From positions 1 through 31,132 of the forward strand of contig URCR01000034.1 in NCBI GenBank assembly GCA_900546325.1: a stretch of 31,132 nt of DNA. Direction: 5' to 3'. The DNA comes from an uncultured Lachnospiraceae bacterium (GTDB taxonomy: Bacteria > Bacillota > Clostridia > Lachnospirales > Lachnospiraceae). Below the pieces are notes generated by a model. It saw only the letters and a list, made by a program, of their open reading frames with translations, was not told the origin of the DNA and did not search any database. The translations under genes and the position numbers were made by a program. How positions within the stretch are numbered: position 1 is the first letter of the stretch; each line of letters starts with the position of its first letter. Positions 1 through 8,512 of the stretch are shown here, one piece after another.

Positions 1-5
1 TAATA

Positions 6-85
6 GACCCTTATAGGGTCAAAGCAAGCCACCGGCTAAGCCGGTGGTCTTGACTACATAGGCAATTTCTTTGGAATCCTATGTA
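6..85. repeat. Cluster of three hairpins at the left edge
   Basis: Three inverted repeats follow one another: GACCC/GGGTC (6-10 and 16-20), CCACCGGC/GCCGGTGG with a 3-nt loop (29-36 and 40-47, extendable by CAAG/CTTG at 25-28 and 49-52 past a bulged T), and TACATAGG/CCTATGTA (55-62 and 78-85). Neither strand shows a proper T-tract after the strong middle stem, so a simple rho-independent terminator is a poor fit. Subterminal palindromes of an IS200/IS605-type element or a REP-like repeat are possible, but no transposase is visible here. They lie downstream of the minus-strand permease gene and may still stop its transcript or protect its 3' end. Confidence 0.55.
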
Positions 86-140
86 ATAAAATGCACTTTG
101 TGTGAGAATGCGCAGCTCGCGAAAGGAAGTGTCTTAGTGA

Positions 141-950
141 TCAGGAACGGTGTTTTCCGAGATACAGTTTTTCAATCAGACTGATGCAGGCATACAGAAA
201 CATTGCAAGGATACAGAGGAGGACGATGGCCATGAGGAGCCAGTCGAGTTTAAAGACCTGGCTGGAATAAATGATCAGATATCCAAGTCCGTTTCGTGCT
301 GCGAGAAATTCTCCGATGATGACACCGACAAGGCACAGTCCGATATTGACTTTCATGTTGCTGATGATCGCCGGAATTGAGTGGGGGATCACAACTTTTG
401 TGAGGGCGTGGAGCCTGGTGCCGTGCAGTGTGTAGATGAGTTTGATCTTCTCCTGGTCGACGGTATGAAAGCTTGTGTATAAGTTTAAAATACTTCCGAA
501 GATTGCAACAGACATTCCGGCGACAATGATGGTTGTGCGGGTGGCGCCAAGCCATACGATCAGAAGTGGTGCCAGGGCAGATTTTGGCAGGCTGTTCAGG
601 ACAACAAGGTAAGGTTCCATAATCTCGGAAAGCTTCGGGCTGAACCAGAGAAGAACGGCACAGAGCAGACCGATCAGAATGACAAGAAGAAAGCTTACGA
701 CCGTCTCATATACGGTGATGCCAACGTGGAGAAAGATACTCCGGTCAAGCACCATATTCCAAAAACAGCGGACGATCTTTGACGGACTGCTGAAGATAAA
801 TGAGTCGATCAGTCCGGTCGCCGAGGAAATCTCCCAGAGGATCAGAAAGAGGACCAAGATCAGAACCCGGAAGACAGAGACGATGGTCCGGTGCTTCTGC
901 CTGCCTTTTAAAAATTCCTGTTGTTTTACGGAAATCTCATTCACTTCCAT
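141..950 (-). CDS. ABC transporter permease, NitT/TauT (SsuC-like) type
   Basis: A 269-residue inner-membrane permease of the BPD_transp_1 fold. Hydrophobic segments lie near residues 25-45, 80-102, 115-135, 140-160, 205-220 and 235-262. The cytoplasmic coupling loop, about residues 180-225, reads L-TKVVIPHSIPAIISNMKVNIG followed by GEFLAARNGLGYLI, typical of the nitrate/sulfonate/taurine family. The start ATG overlaps the end of the upstream ATPase gene by 14 nt, so the two are translationally coupled. The substrate cannot be read from the sequence: family members import alkanesulfonates, nitrate, thiamine precursors or riboflavin, and no riboswitch or biosynthetic neighbour narrows it. No substrate-binding protein gene is present on either side within the window. 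Confidence 0.85.
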   Translation of the reverse strand: MEVNEISVKQQEFLKGRQKHRTIVSVFRVLILVLFLILWEISSATGLIDSFIFSSPSKIVRCFWNMVLDRSIFLHVGITVYETVVSFLLVILIGLLCAVLLWFSPKLSEIMEPYLVVLNSLPKSALAPLLIVWLGATRTTIIVAGMSVAIFGSILNLYTSFHTVDQEKIKLIYTLHGTRLHALTKVVIPHSIPAIISNMKVNIGLCLVGVIIGEFLAARNGLGYLIIYSSQVFKLDWLLMAIVLLCILAMFLYACISLIEKLYLGKHRS

Positions 951-1704
951 TTAACTCCCTCCAGACAAGATTGAAATACGTTTTAAATTCAGGTGCATTT
1001 CTGCGAAGAAGCGGGGTGTCTTCTTTCATCTCAAAGTGAAGCGGGATTGTCTGCTGAATGGCAGCAGGGCGGGCAGAAAGGACGATGACCCGGTCGCCGA
1101 GACTGACTGCCTCCGACAAGTCGTGAGTGACAAGGATCGCTGTCTTTTTTTCTTTTCGGATAATTTGTCCGATATCATCTCCGACCGTCAGGCGGGTCTG
1201 ATAATCCAGAGCGGAGAACGGTTCGTCGAGAAGGAGAAGATCCGGATCAAGGACCAGTGTGCGGATCAGGGCGGCTCGCTGTCTCATACCGCCGGAAAGT
1301 TCAGAAGGTCTTGCTTTGGCAAAATTCTGAAGTCCATAGGTAGCGAGCAGTTCCTTCGCTTTTTCTTTTGTCTGGGGGTTCAGCTTGTGCTGGATCTCCA
1401 GACCAAGGATGATATTGCGGTAGATGGAGCGCCATTCAAACAGATGGTCTTTCTGAAGCATGTAGCCGATGTTGGAATTGTGCAGTTCCACGGACTTTCC
1501 GTGGATCAGAATCTGTCCTTCCTCCGGGTGAAGAAGTCCGGCGATCAGTGACAAGAGCGTGGATTTCCCGCAGCCGGATGGGCCGACGATGGCAATAAAT
1601 TCTCCTTTCTTCACGGAAAAGGAGATGTGGTCTAAGGCAGGTGTCTCTCCATCCAGCGTATGGTAGGCATAACTGACATTTTGAAATTCTAATATAGTTT
1701 CCAT
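937..1704 (-). CDS. ABC transporter ATP-binding protein, NitT/TauT (SsuB/TauB-like) type
   Basis: A 255-residue ATPase that energises the permease encoded next. Visible motifs are Walker A GPSGCGKST, signature LSGGMRQRAAL, Walker B LLLLDEPF and the switch histidine in AILVTHD. A longer open frame extends upstream to 1842, but I chose the ATG at 1704 because GGAGG sits 6 nt before it and the family begins with this kind of I-L-E-F-Q-N-V sequence. The extra upstream residues are low-complexity and overlap the divergent queH gene. It is the first gene of the ATPase-permease operon, transcribed away from queH. I found no convincing promoter of its own in the 150-nt gap. Confidence 0.88.
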   Translation of the reverse strand: METILEFQNVSYAYHTLDGETPALDHISFSVKKGEFIAIVGPSGCGKSTLLSLIAGLLHPEEGQILIHGKSVELHNSNIGYMLQKDHLFEWRSIYRNIILGLEIQHKLNPQTKEKAKELLATYGLQNFAKARPSELSGGMRQRAALIRTLVLDPDLLLLDEPFSALDYQTRLTVGDDIGQIIRKEKKTAILVTHDLSEAVSLGDRVIVLSARPAAIQQTIPLHFEMKEDTPLLRRNAPEFKTYFNLVWRELNGSE

Positions 1705-1785
1705 AAGAGCCTCCAGTCTGTTTCTATATAATTTATGCAAAAGAAGGAAAATGGTGCGGCGGCAGATCAATCTGAAAAATCCGGA

Positions 1786-1813
1786 TTGTTTTTTCTGAGC
1801 AGTTGTGTATAAT
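1786..1813 (+). promoter_or_regulatory. Promoter for queH
   Basis: The -35 element TTGTTT (1786-1791) is separated by 16 nt from a perfect -10 TATAAT (1808-1813), preceded by TTGTG. The same 11-mer TTGTGTATAAT occurs upstream of mgsA and of the RpiR-type gene. Confidence 0.65.
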
Positions 1814-1854
1814 ATCAGCAGGGAATAAAAGAAAAAGAGCAAAGGGTGAAGAAA

Positions 1855-2544
1855 ATGGAAGAAAAAGCAGAAAACCGGAAGGTGCAGGGACAGCCGAAGA
1901 GAAATTATCAGAAAGAGTTAGAAAAACTGCTGGAGCAGTTTGAAAAAGAAGGAAGAGTGCCGTCCCTTTTGCTCCACAGCTGCTGTGCACCTTGCAGTAG
2001 TTATGTATTAGAGTATTTATCTCAGTATTTTCATATTACGGTGTTCTATTACAATCCCAATATTTATCCGGATAGCGAATATGAGAAGCGGGTGCAGGAA
2101 CAAAAAGAACTGATTGAGAAACTTCCGGCAAAATATCCAATCTCTTTTCTTGCGGGAGAGTACGATAAGCAGCTGTTTTATGATGCAGTAAAAGGACTGG
2201 AGCAAGAAAAAGAAGGTGGCAGGCGCTGTTTTTGCTGCTATGAATTGAGGCTTTTGGAGGCTGCAAAAGTGGCAAAAGAAGGGAACTTTGATTACTTTAC
2301 GACCACACTCAGCATCAGTCCGATGAAAAATGCCGCAAAGTTAAATGAGATCGGTGAGCGGATCGGGAAAGAGGAGGGAGTTTCCTATCTTCTGTCCGAT
2401 TTTAAGAAGAAGAACGGATATAGGCGTTCGGTGGAACTTTCGGGATTGTTTGGGCTTTACCGGCAGGATTACTGTGGCTGCATCTTCTCCAAACAGGAGA
2501 GGGAAGCGCAGAAGAAAGAAATGCTAAAAAGTGAAAATATGTAA
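1855..2544 (+). CDS. queH: Epoxyqueuosine reductase QueH
   Basis: QueH (formerly DUF208) performs the last step of queuosine synthesis, reducing epoxyqueuosine to queuosine in the anticodon of tRNAs, with an iron-sulfur cluster and a second metal. The family cysteine motifs are all present: HSCCAPC near the N-terminus, RCFCCYELRL in the middle and YRQDYCGC near the C-terminus. The product is 229 residues, close to family length. A GTG nine bases earlier (1846) is in frame, but the GGGTGA ribosome binding site (1844-1849) overlaps it and lies 5 nt before the ATG at 1855, so I prefer the ATG. No other queuosine synthesis genes are nearby. The cell may make preQ1 elsewhere or salvage it. Confidence 0.92.
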   Translation: MEEKAENRKVQGQPKRNYQKELEKLLEQFEKEGRVPSLLLHSCCAPCSSYVLEYLSQYFHITVFYYNPNIYPDSEYEKRVQEQKELIEKLPAKYPISFLAGEYDKQLFYDAVKGLEQEKEGGRRCFCCYELRLLEAAKVAKEGNFDYFTTTLSISPMKNAAKLNEIGERIGKEEGVSYLLSDFKKKNGYRRSVELSGLFGLYRQDYCGCIFSKQEREAQKKEMLKSENM

Positions 2545-2618
2545 AAAGTTCTAAAAGAGAAAGAAAAAATATGTAAAAAAACAAGATAATATTGGAAAAT
2601 TATACAAAAATATGATAG
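2534..2618. repeat. AT-rich spacer with repeated AAAATATG
   Basis: The end of queH and the 110-nt gap before argH are very A-rich. The 14-mer AAAATATGTAAAAA occurs at 2534-2547 and again at 2566-2579, and a third AAAATATG lies at 2607-2614, in the region where an argH promoter would be expected. A TTGGAA (2592-2597) and TATGAT (2611-2616) are present but only 13 nt apart, so the promoter is not resolved. Confidence 0.4.
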
Positions 2619-2654
2619 ACTATGAAAAATAAGCAACAGAAAAGAGGAACAGAT

Positions 2655-4055
2655 ATGGCACAATTATGGGGCGGCCGCTTTACAAAAGAAACAGATCAGA
2701 TGGTATATCAGTTTAATGCATCGATTTCTTTTGATAAGCGGTTTTATGCGCAGGATATCAGAGGCAGCATCGCACATGTGATGATGCTGGCAAAACAGGG
2801 AATCCTGACGGAAGAAGAGCAACAGAAAATGATTTCCGGTCTGGAAGGGATTTTAAGAGACATAGAGGACGGTGTGCTCGAGATTTCGGACCGATATGAA
2901 GATATTCACAGTTTTGTGGAGGCAACTTTGATTGAGCGGATCGGGGAGCCTGGTAAGAAGTTGCATACCGGAAGGAGCAGAAATGACCAGGTCGCTCTTG
3001 ACATGAAGCTCTATATCAGAGATGAGGTGTATGCAGCGGATCATCTTTTGAAAGAATTGTTAGAAGTGCTTCTTGGAATCATGGAGGAGCATATCGATAC
3101 GTTCATGCCGGGATTTACCCATCTTCAGAAGGCACAGCCGATCACGCTGGCACATCATATGGGAGCTTATTTTGAGATGTTTAAGAGAGACCGTTTCCGG
3201 ATGAAGGATGTCTACCGGAGGATGAACTACTGCCCGCTTGGTTCCGGGGCACTGGCTGGAACAACGTATCCTCTGGATAGAGAATATACAGCGGAGCTGT
3301 TAGGATTTGCAGGTGCCACATGGAACAGTATGGACTCTGTGGCGGATAGAGACTATCTGATTGAATTTTTGGCGGCATTGTCGACAGTTATGATGCACTT
3401 AAGCCGTTTTTCAGAGGAAGTGATCATCTGGAACAGCAATGAGTATCAGTTCATTGAGATTGACGATGCGTACAGCACCGGAAGCAGTATTATGCCGCAG
3501 AAAAAGAACCCGGACATTGCAGAGCTTGTCCGCGGGAAGACTGGGCGTGTCTATGGGGCGCTGATGTCACTCCTTGTGACGATGAAGGGACTGCCTCTCG
3601 CTTACAATAAAGATATGCAGGAAGATAAAGAGCTTGCTTTTGATGCGATCGACACGGCGAAAGGATGTCTGTCACTGTTTACAGACATGCTCCGCACGAT
3701 GAAATTTCAGAAGGAGCAGATGGAAAAAAGCGCAAGAAATGGATTTACCAACGCGACAGATGCCGCAGATTATCTTGTCGGACACGGTGTGGCTTTCCGT
3801 GATGCACATGGGATTGTGGGACAGCTTGTTTTAAGCTGTATCGAGAAGGGCATCTCACTGGAAGAGATGACGCTGGAAGAGTATCAGCAGATTTCCCCGG
3901 TATTTCAGGAAGATATCTACGATGCGATCAGTCTGAAGACTTGTGTGGAGAAGCGCAATACGCTCGGCGCACCAGGGCGGGAGGCGATGGAGCAGGTGAT
4001 TTCCCTGCAGAAAAGCTATCTGTCTCAGCCGGATACCTTTTCCGGACAGGATTGA
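2655..4055 (+). CDS. argH: Argininosuccinate lyase
   Basis: Cytosolic enzyme that splits argininosuccinate into arginine and fumarate, the last step of arginine synthesis. The 466 residues match the usual family length. Fumarase/aspartase superfamily signatures are clear: HTGRSRNDQ (104-112), the THLQ histidine at 156, and GSSIMPQKKNPD (276-287), whose second serine is the catalytic base. The ATG at 2655 has AGAGGAA upstream and begins with the canonical MAQLWGGRF. An in-frame ATG at 2622 lacks a good ribosome site. argG is not adjacent, and the following gene is asd, 35 nt downstream, so the two are probably co-transcribed. Confidence 0.96.
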   Translation: MAQLWGGRFTKETDQMVYQFNASISFDKRFYAQDIRGSIAHVMMLAKQGILTEEEQQKMISGLEGILRDIEDGVLEISDRYEDIHSFVEATLIERIGEPGKKLHTGRSRNDQVALDMKLYIRDEVYAADHLLKELLEVLLGIMEEHIDTFMPGFTHLQKAQPITLAHHMGAYFEMFKRDRFRMKDVYRRMNYCPLGSGALAGTTYPLDREYTAELLGFAGATWNSMDSVADRDYLIEFLAALSTVMMHLSRFSEEVIIWNSNEYQFIEIDDAYSTGSSIMPQKKNPDIAELVRGKTGRVYGALMSLLVTMKGLPLAYNKDMQEDKELAFDAIDTAKGCLSLFTDMLRTMKFQKEQMEKSARNGFTNATDAADYLVGHGVAFRDAHGIVGQLVLSCIEKGISLEEMTLEEYQQISPVFQEDIYDAISLKTCVEKRNTLGAPGREAMEQVISLQKSYLSQPDTFSGQD

Positions 4056-4090
4056 TAAATACAATGGTTCAGTAAAGAGAGGAAAGAAAG

Positions 4091-5176
4091 ATGGAGAGAA
4101 AATTAAGAGTAGGAATTCTTGGAGCAACAGGGATGGTAGGACAGAGATTTATTTCTCTTTTGGAAGATCATCCGTGGTTTGAAGTGGTGACAGTCGCAGC
4201 CAGTCCAAGATCAGAAGGCAAGACTTATGCGGAGGCAGTCGGGGACCGCTGGAAGATGCAGACACCGATGCCGGAGGCAGTGAAAGAGTTAGTTGTCATG
4301 AATGTCAATGAAGTGGAGAAAGTGGCAGCGGGCGTTGATTTTGTATTCAGTGCAGTAGATATGTCAAAGGAGGAGATCAAGGCGATCGAGGAAGCCTATG
4401 CAAAGACGGAGACGCCGGTTGTGTCAAACAACAGTGCGCACCGCTGGACAAAAGATGTGCCGATGGTGATCCCGGAGATCAATCCGGAACACTTTGAGAT
4501 CATTGAAGCACAGAAAGCGCGGCTTGGAACAGAGAGAGGATTTGTGGCAGTCAAGCCGAACTGCTCTATCCAGAGCTATGCGCCGGTGCTGACTGCATGG
4601 AAGGAATTTGAGCCGACAGAAGTGGTTGCGACGACTTACCAGGCAATTTCGGGGGCAGGAAAGACATTTGCAGACTGGCCAGAGATGGTGGAGAACATCA
4701 TTCCGTTTATCGGTGGAGAAGAAGAAAAGAGCGAGCAGGAGCCGCTTAGAATCTGGGGACAGATCAGAGACGGTGAGATTGTGAAGGCAGAAAGCCCTGT
4801 CATCACAACACAGTGTATCCGTGTTCCGGTTCTGGACGGACATACAGCGGCAGTTTTTGTAAAATTTGCAAAGAAGCCGACAAAAGAACAGCTGATTGAG
4901 AAGCTTTTATCATTCCGCGGCCTGCCGCAGGAATTAGAGCTTCCAAGTGCGCCAAAGCAGTTTATTCAGTATCTTGAGGAAGATAACCGCCCACAAGTAA
5001 AATTGGATGTAGATTTTGAGAAGGGAATGGGAATCTCTGTCGGACGTTTGAGGGAAGATACCGTGTATGATTATAAGTTTGTCGGACTTTCCCATAATAC
5101 AGTCAGAGGTGCAGCGGGAGGCGCTGTACTCTGCGCAGAAACACTGACTGCAAAAGGATATATCAAGGCAAAATAG
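4091..5176 (+). CDS. asd: Aspartate-semialdehyde dehydrogenase, archaeal/fungal-type
   Basis: Reduces aspartyl-4-phosphate to aspartate semialdehyde with NADPH, the branch-point reaction for lysine, diaminopimelate, threonine and methionine. The N-terminal dinucleotide-binding sequence GATGMVGQR (11-19) is followed by the catalytic cysteine in KPNCSI (Cys158), the ISGAGK segment (186-191) and the catalytic histidine in RVPVLDGHTA (His251). The 361-residue length and these local sequences place it in the archaeal/fungal subgroup rather than the classical E. coli-type enzyme. A GAGAGGAAAG ribosome site precedes the start. It follows argH closely, and a possible weak terminator lies downstream. 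Confidence 0.94.
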   Translation: MERKLRVGILGATGMVGQRFISLLEDHPWFEVVTVAASPRSEGKTYAEAVGDRWKMQTPMPEAVKELVVMNVNEVEKVAAGVDFVFSAVDMSKEEIKAIEEAYAKTETPVVSNNSAHRWTKDVPMVIPEINPEHFEIIEAQKARLGTERGFVAVKPNCSIQSYAPVLTAWKEFEPTEVVATTYQAISGAGKTFADWPEMVENIIPFIGGEEEKSEQEPLRIWGQIRDGEIVKAESPVITTQCIRVPVLDGHTAAVFVKFAKKPTKEQLIEKLLSFRGLPQELELPSAPKQFIQYLEEDNRPQVKLDVDFEKGMGISVGRLREDTVYDYKFVGLSHNTVRGAAGGAVLCAETLTAKGYIKAK

Positions 5177-5180
5177 AAAT

Positions 5181-5232
5181 AAAAAGAGAGAAGGGGAACC
5201 GCAGTTTTGCAGAGCCTCTTTTTTCTCTTTTT
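5181..5232 (+). terminator. Possible terminator after asd
   Basis: AAAAAGAG (5181-5188) pairs with CTCTTTTT (5225-5232), and the stem continues inward with several G-U pairs. The T-rich arm is part of the stem, as in A/T-flanked terminators. The many wobble pairs make this uncertain. Confidence 0.35.
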
Positions 5233-5273
5233 GGAGGAGTTTGGGACAGGGTATGGAAATGAAATTAGAAATT

Positions 5274-5282
5274 TGCTATACT
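5274..5282 (+). promoter_or_regulatory. Extended -10 promoter for ppk1
   Basis: TGCTATACT (TG-n-TATACT) forms an extended -10 about 50 nt before the chosen ppk1 start. No good -35 is visible at 16-18 nt, which extended -10 promoters tolerate. Confidence 0.5.
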
Positions 5283-5332
5283 GGAAGATGACAAAGAACG
5301 ATTGGAACTGCGAAAAAGAGGAAGGTGTTCAA

Positions 5333-7438
5333 ATGAGGAAAGAACTATTGACTTACACACAGAACAGAGAGTTATCCTGGCTCCGATTCAATGAGCGGGT
5401 ACTCCAGGAAGCACAGGATTCGACAGTGCCGCTTTTGGAGCGGATGAAGTTTGTTGCAATCTTTACGAGTAATCTGGATGAGTTTTTTATGATCCGGGTA
5501 GGAAGTCTCTATGATATGGGAATGATGGGAGAAAACCACATTGATGACAAGACCGGATGGAGTGCAAGGCAGCAGTTGGATAAGATCTATGCAGCGGTCG
5601 CGCCGCTTTATAAGGAGCGGGAGAAGACATACGCGGAGATCAAAAAACAGTTAGGGCCTTATGGAATCTGCGGGCTGTCTTTTAAGGAGCTAGAGCAGCA
5701 GGAGAAGAAGTTTGTAAAAAAGTATTTCAGGGAACAGATCCTTCCGCTTCTGTCACCGCAGATCGTAGACCCGAATCACCCATTTCCACATCTTCTGAAC
5801 AACGAAATCTATGTGACTGCGACTTTGAAAGAGAACGGCAGATCGTTACTTGGAATTGTGCCGGTACCGCAGTTCATTTCAGATATCTTATATCTTCCGG
5901 GGCATGATATCCGCTATATCCGCATGGAGAAAGTGATCATGGAATATCTGGAACTGGTCTTCGGACAGTATGAAATCTCGGATCGCAATTATATCTGTGT
6001 GACGAGGAATGCGGATATTTCCCCGGATGATGAAGCCTTTGACATCAACGATGATTTCCGTTACCGGATGAAAAAGACTCTGCATAAGCGCAGAAGGATG
6101 GCTGTTGTGAGGATTGAGGTGGCGGAGAATCTGAGTAAAGAGCGGGAACAGTATTTTTGCAGCAAATTTAACATTACACCGAAGCAGATCTTCCGGACAA
6201 AAGTGCCGATGAAGCTTGATTTCATGTTCTCGGTGATCGATAAGGCGCCCGATTCTATGAAACGTGCGCTGACATACGAGCCATTCTCACCGCAGGCGGC
6301 GAAGATGGTGGAAGAGGGCAGTATGATGAAGCAGATTCGAAAAAGAGATATCCTGCTTTCCTATCCGTATGAGGGTATGGAGCCGTTTCTCCGGCTGATC
6401 AAGGAGGCATCCACCGATCCGAATGTCATGACGATCAAGATTACAATCTACCGTCTTGCAAGGAAGACAAGACTGGTAGAGTACTTGTGTGCAGCGGCAG
6501 AGAACGGAAAGGAAGTGACGGTTCTGATCGAACTGCGGGCAAGGTTTGATGAGCAGAACAATATCGACTGGTCTGAGAGACTTGAGGAGGCAGGATGCAG
6601 GGTGATCTATGGATTCGAGGGATATAAGGTACATTCTAAGATCTGCCTGATCACTTACCGTCATCGGAATGAGATTCAGTATATCACTCAGATCGGGACA
6701 GGGAATTATAACGAGAAGACAGCTGCGATGTATACGGATGTCTCACTGATGACTGCCAGCCGGAGAATCGGGGAAGATGCGGCGGAATTCTTTAAAAATA
6801 TGTCGATCAGCAATCTTGACGGGAGATATGAAGAACTGATCGTGGCACCGACAAGTTTAAAGCAGAAGATTCTCATGCTGATCGATGAGGAGATCAAGAA
6901 AGGACCGGATGGCAGAATTGTGATGAAGATGAATTCTGTGACAGATATGGATTTCATTGAGAAAATCGCGGAAGCTTCCAGAGCAGGTGTCAGAGTGGAT
7001 CTGATCGTGCGCGGAATCTGCTGTATTTTACCGGGAATTGAGGGGGAGACTGAGAATCTGAGAGTCATAAGCATCGTAGGAAGATATCTGGAGCATGCCA
7101 GAATCTTCAGTTTTGGTATCAGAGAAGAACAGAAGCTCTATATCGGCTCCGCAGATATGATGACAAGAAATACAGAAAAGCGGGTGGAAGTCGCATGCCC
7201 GGTGCATGATCCGGTGGTGAAGCGGCAATTGAACCATCTTTTAAAGGTGATGCTGTCAGATAATGTAAAAGCGCGTATTCTGACAAGTGACGGCACATAC
7301 AAGAAGAAAGAAAAAGGAGAGCGCGAAGTGAATGCGCAGGAAGTATTTATGAGGGAAGCGCTTCAGGAAAGACCGTCAGAGAAGAGGCGGGAACCGGAAG
7401 TAGTCCGAAGACTTCTTCAAATTTTTCATAAAAAATAA
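5333..7438 (+). CDS. ppk1: Polyphosphate kinase 1
   Basis: Membrane-associated enzyme that polymerises the gamma phosphate of ATP into inorganic polyphosphate, reversibly. The 701-residue product has the N-terminal helical domain opening with NRELSWLRFNERVLQEA, a head domain, and two phospholipase D-like C-terminal domains. The autophosphorylated histidine is in YKVHSKICLI (His434), the second essential histidine is in LEHARIFSFG (His588), and GTGNYNEKTA (455-464) is a conserved PPK1 loop. I chose the ATG at 5333 because GAGGAAGGTG lies just upstream and the family begins here. A TTG-initiated extension to 5207 would run through the preceding terminator-like and promoter sequences. The ATG of galM lies 24 nt downstream, so the pair is probably co-transcribed. 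Confidence 0.95.
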   Translation: MRKELLTYTQNRELSWLRFNERVLQEAQDSTVPLLERMKFVAIFTSNLDEFFMIRVGSLYDMGMMGENHIDDKTGWSARQQLDKIYAAVAPLYKEREKTYAEIKKQLGPYGICGLSFKELEQQEKKFVKKYFREQILPLLSPQIVDPNHPFPHLLNNEIYVTATLKENGRSLLGIVPVPQFISDILYLPGHDIRYIRMEKVIMEYLELVFGQYEISDRNYICVTRNADISPDDEAFDINDDFRYRMKKTLHKRRRMAVVRIEVAENLSKEREQYFCSKFNITPKQIFRTKVPMKLDFMFSVIDKAPDSMKRALTYEPFSPQAAKMVEEGSMMKQIRKRDILLSYPYEGMEPFLRLIKEASTDPNVMTIKITIYRLARKTRLVEYLCAAAENGKEVTVLIELRARFDEQNNIDWSERLEEAGCRVIYGFEGYKVHSKICLITYRHRNEIQYITQIGTGNYNEKTAAMYTDVSLMTASRRIGEDAAEFFKNMSISNLDGRYEELIVAPTSLKQKILMLIDEEIKKGPDGRIVMKMNSVTDMDFIEKIAEASRAGVRVDLIVRGICCILPGIEGETENLRVISIVGRYLEHARIFSFGIREEQKLYIGSADMMTRNTEKRVEVACPVHDPVVKRQLNHLLKVMLSDNVKARILTSDGTYKKKEKGEREVNAQEVFMREALQERPSEKRREPEVVRRLLQIFHKK

Positions 7439-7462
7439 GTAAAGCAGAGAGGAACAAGGACG

Positions 7463-8506
7463 ATGAGTATAGAGAAAACAGTATTTGGAACGACAAGAAG
7501 TGGAGAGCAAGTGTCTCTTTATACGATTTCCAATCAGCAGGGAATGGAGATCGCTGTGACAGATCTCGGTGCGACATTAGTAAAGGTGATCGTCAAAGAT
7601 AAAAATGGAAATCCGAAAGATGTTGTGCTCGGCTATGACACTCCACAGAAATATGAGGAGGCAGATAAGTTTTTCGGCGCAATCGTCGGGAGATGCGCGA
7701 ATAGGATTGGAGGGGCTTCTTTTGAACTGAATGGGAAGACATATACACTTGCACAAAATAATAACGGCAATAATCTGCACAGCGGAATGGATTTCTTCAA
7801 TGTCCGTATCTGGGATGTGACAAAGGAGAGCTGCGATCAGATTACATTTGCGCTGGACAGCAGAGAGGGCGATCAGGGATATCCGGGAGCGGTGAAAATC
7901 GAGGTGACTTATACGCTGACAGAAGATAACACGGTTGAAATCCAGTACCATGCCGTGCCGGATCAGGATACGATCCTGAATATGACAAACCACAGCTACT
8001 TTAATCTTGACGGACATGAGAAGAAAGACGTACTTGCACAGCGTGTCTGGATTGATGCAGATGCGTTTACAAGGGCAGATGCAGAATCAATCCCGACAGG
8101 AGAAATCGTTTTGGTTGAAGGAACACCGATGGATTTCCGTGCAGGTAAAATCATTGGAGAAGAGATTGCAAGTGATTATGAGGCAGTCCGTCTTGGAAAT
8201 GGCTATGATCACAACTGGGTACTCAACCATCCGGGTACTTACCGCAAAGTGGCAGAGATGGAAGGGGCAGAGAGTGGAATTGCAATGGAAGTGTGGACAG
8301 ATCTTCCGGGTATGCAGTTTTATACCGCTAATTTTGTGGAACATGAAGAAGGAAAAGATGGTATCTGTTATGGAAAGAGAAGCGGTGCATGTTTTGAAAC
8401 GCAGTATTTTCCGGATGCGATCCACAAGGAACACTTCGAAGGACCAGTCTGCAAAGCCGGCAGCACATATCATACAACAACGGCATATCATTTTACAGTA
8501 AAGTAG
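7463..8506 (+). CDS. galM: Aldose 1-epimerase (galactose mutarotase)
   Basis: Interconverts alpha and beta anomers of galactose or glucose, feeding the Leloir pathway. The 347-residue protein carries the family hallmarks: GRCANRIGGASF (76-87), a substrate-binding histidine in NLHSG (His106), the catalytic acid in NHSYFNL (His177) and the catalytic base in CFETQYFPDA (Glu312). There is no signal peptide, so it acts in the cytosol. GAGAGGAAC precedes the start. No other galactose genes flank it, and it sits between ppk1 and topB as a general housekeeping copy. The family has several related epimerases, so other hexoses remain possible substrates. Confidence 0.93.
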   Translation: MSIEKTVFGTTRSGEQVSLYTISNQQGMEIAVTDLGATLVKVIVKDKNGNPKDVVLGYDTPQKYEEADKFFGAIVGRCANRIGGASFELNGKTYTLAQNNNGNNLHSGMDFFNVRIWDVTKESCDQITFALDSREGDQGYPGAVKIEVTYTLTEDNTVEIQYHAVPDQDTILNMTNHSYFNLDGHEKKDVLAQRVWIDADAFTRADAESIPTGEIVLVEGTPMDFRAGKIIGEEIASDYEAVRLGNGYDHNWVLNHPGTYRKVAEMEGAESGIAMEVWTDLPGMQFYTANFVEHEEGKDGICYGKRSGACFETQYFPDAIHKEHFEGPVCKAGSTYHTTTAYHFTVK

Positions 8507-8512
8507 GTACAC

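Noticed and set aside
1705..1842. Upstream extension of the ABC ATPase reading frame by 46 residues
   Set aside because: The added residues are low-complexity and hydrophobic, have no family counterpart, and the internal ATG at 1704 has a good GGAGG site.
5207..5332. TTG-initiated N-terminal extension of ppk1
   Set aside because: It would translate a terminator-like stem and an extended -10 promoter. The ATG at 5333 has a good ribosome site and starts where PPK1 proteins begin.
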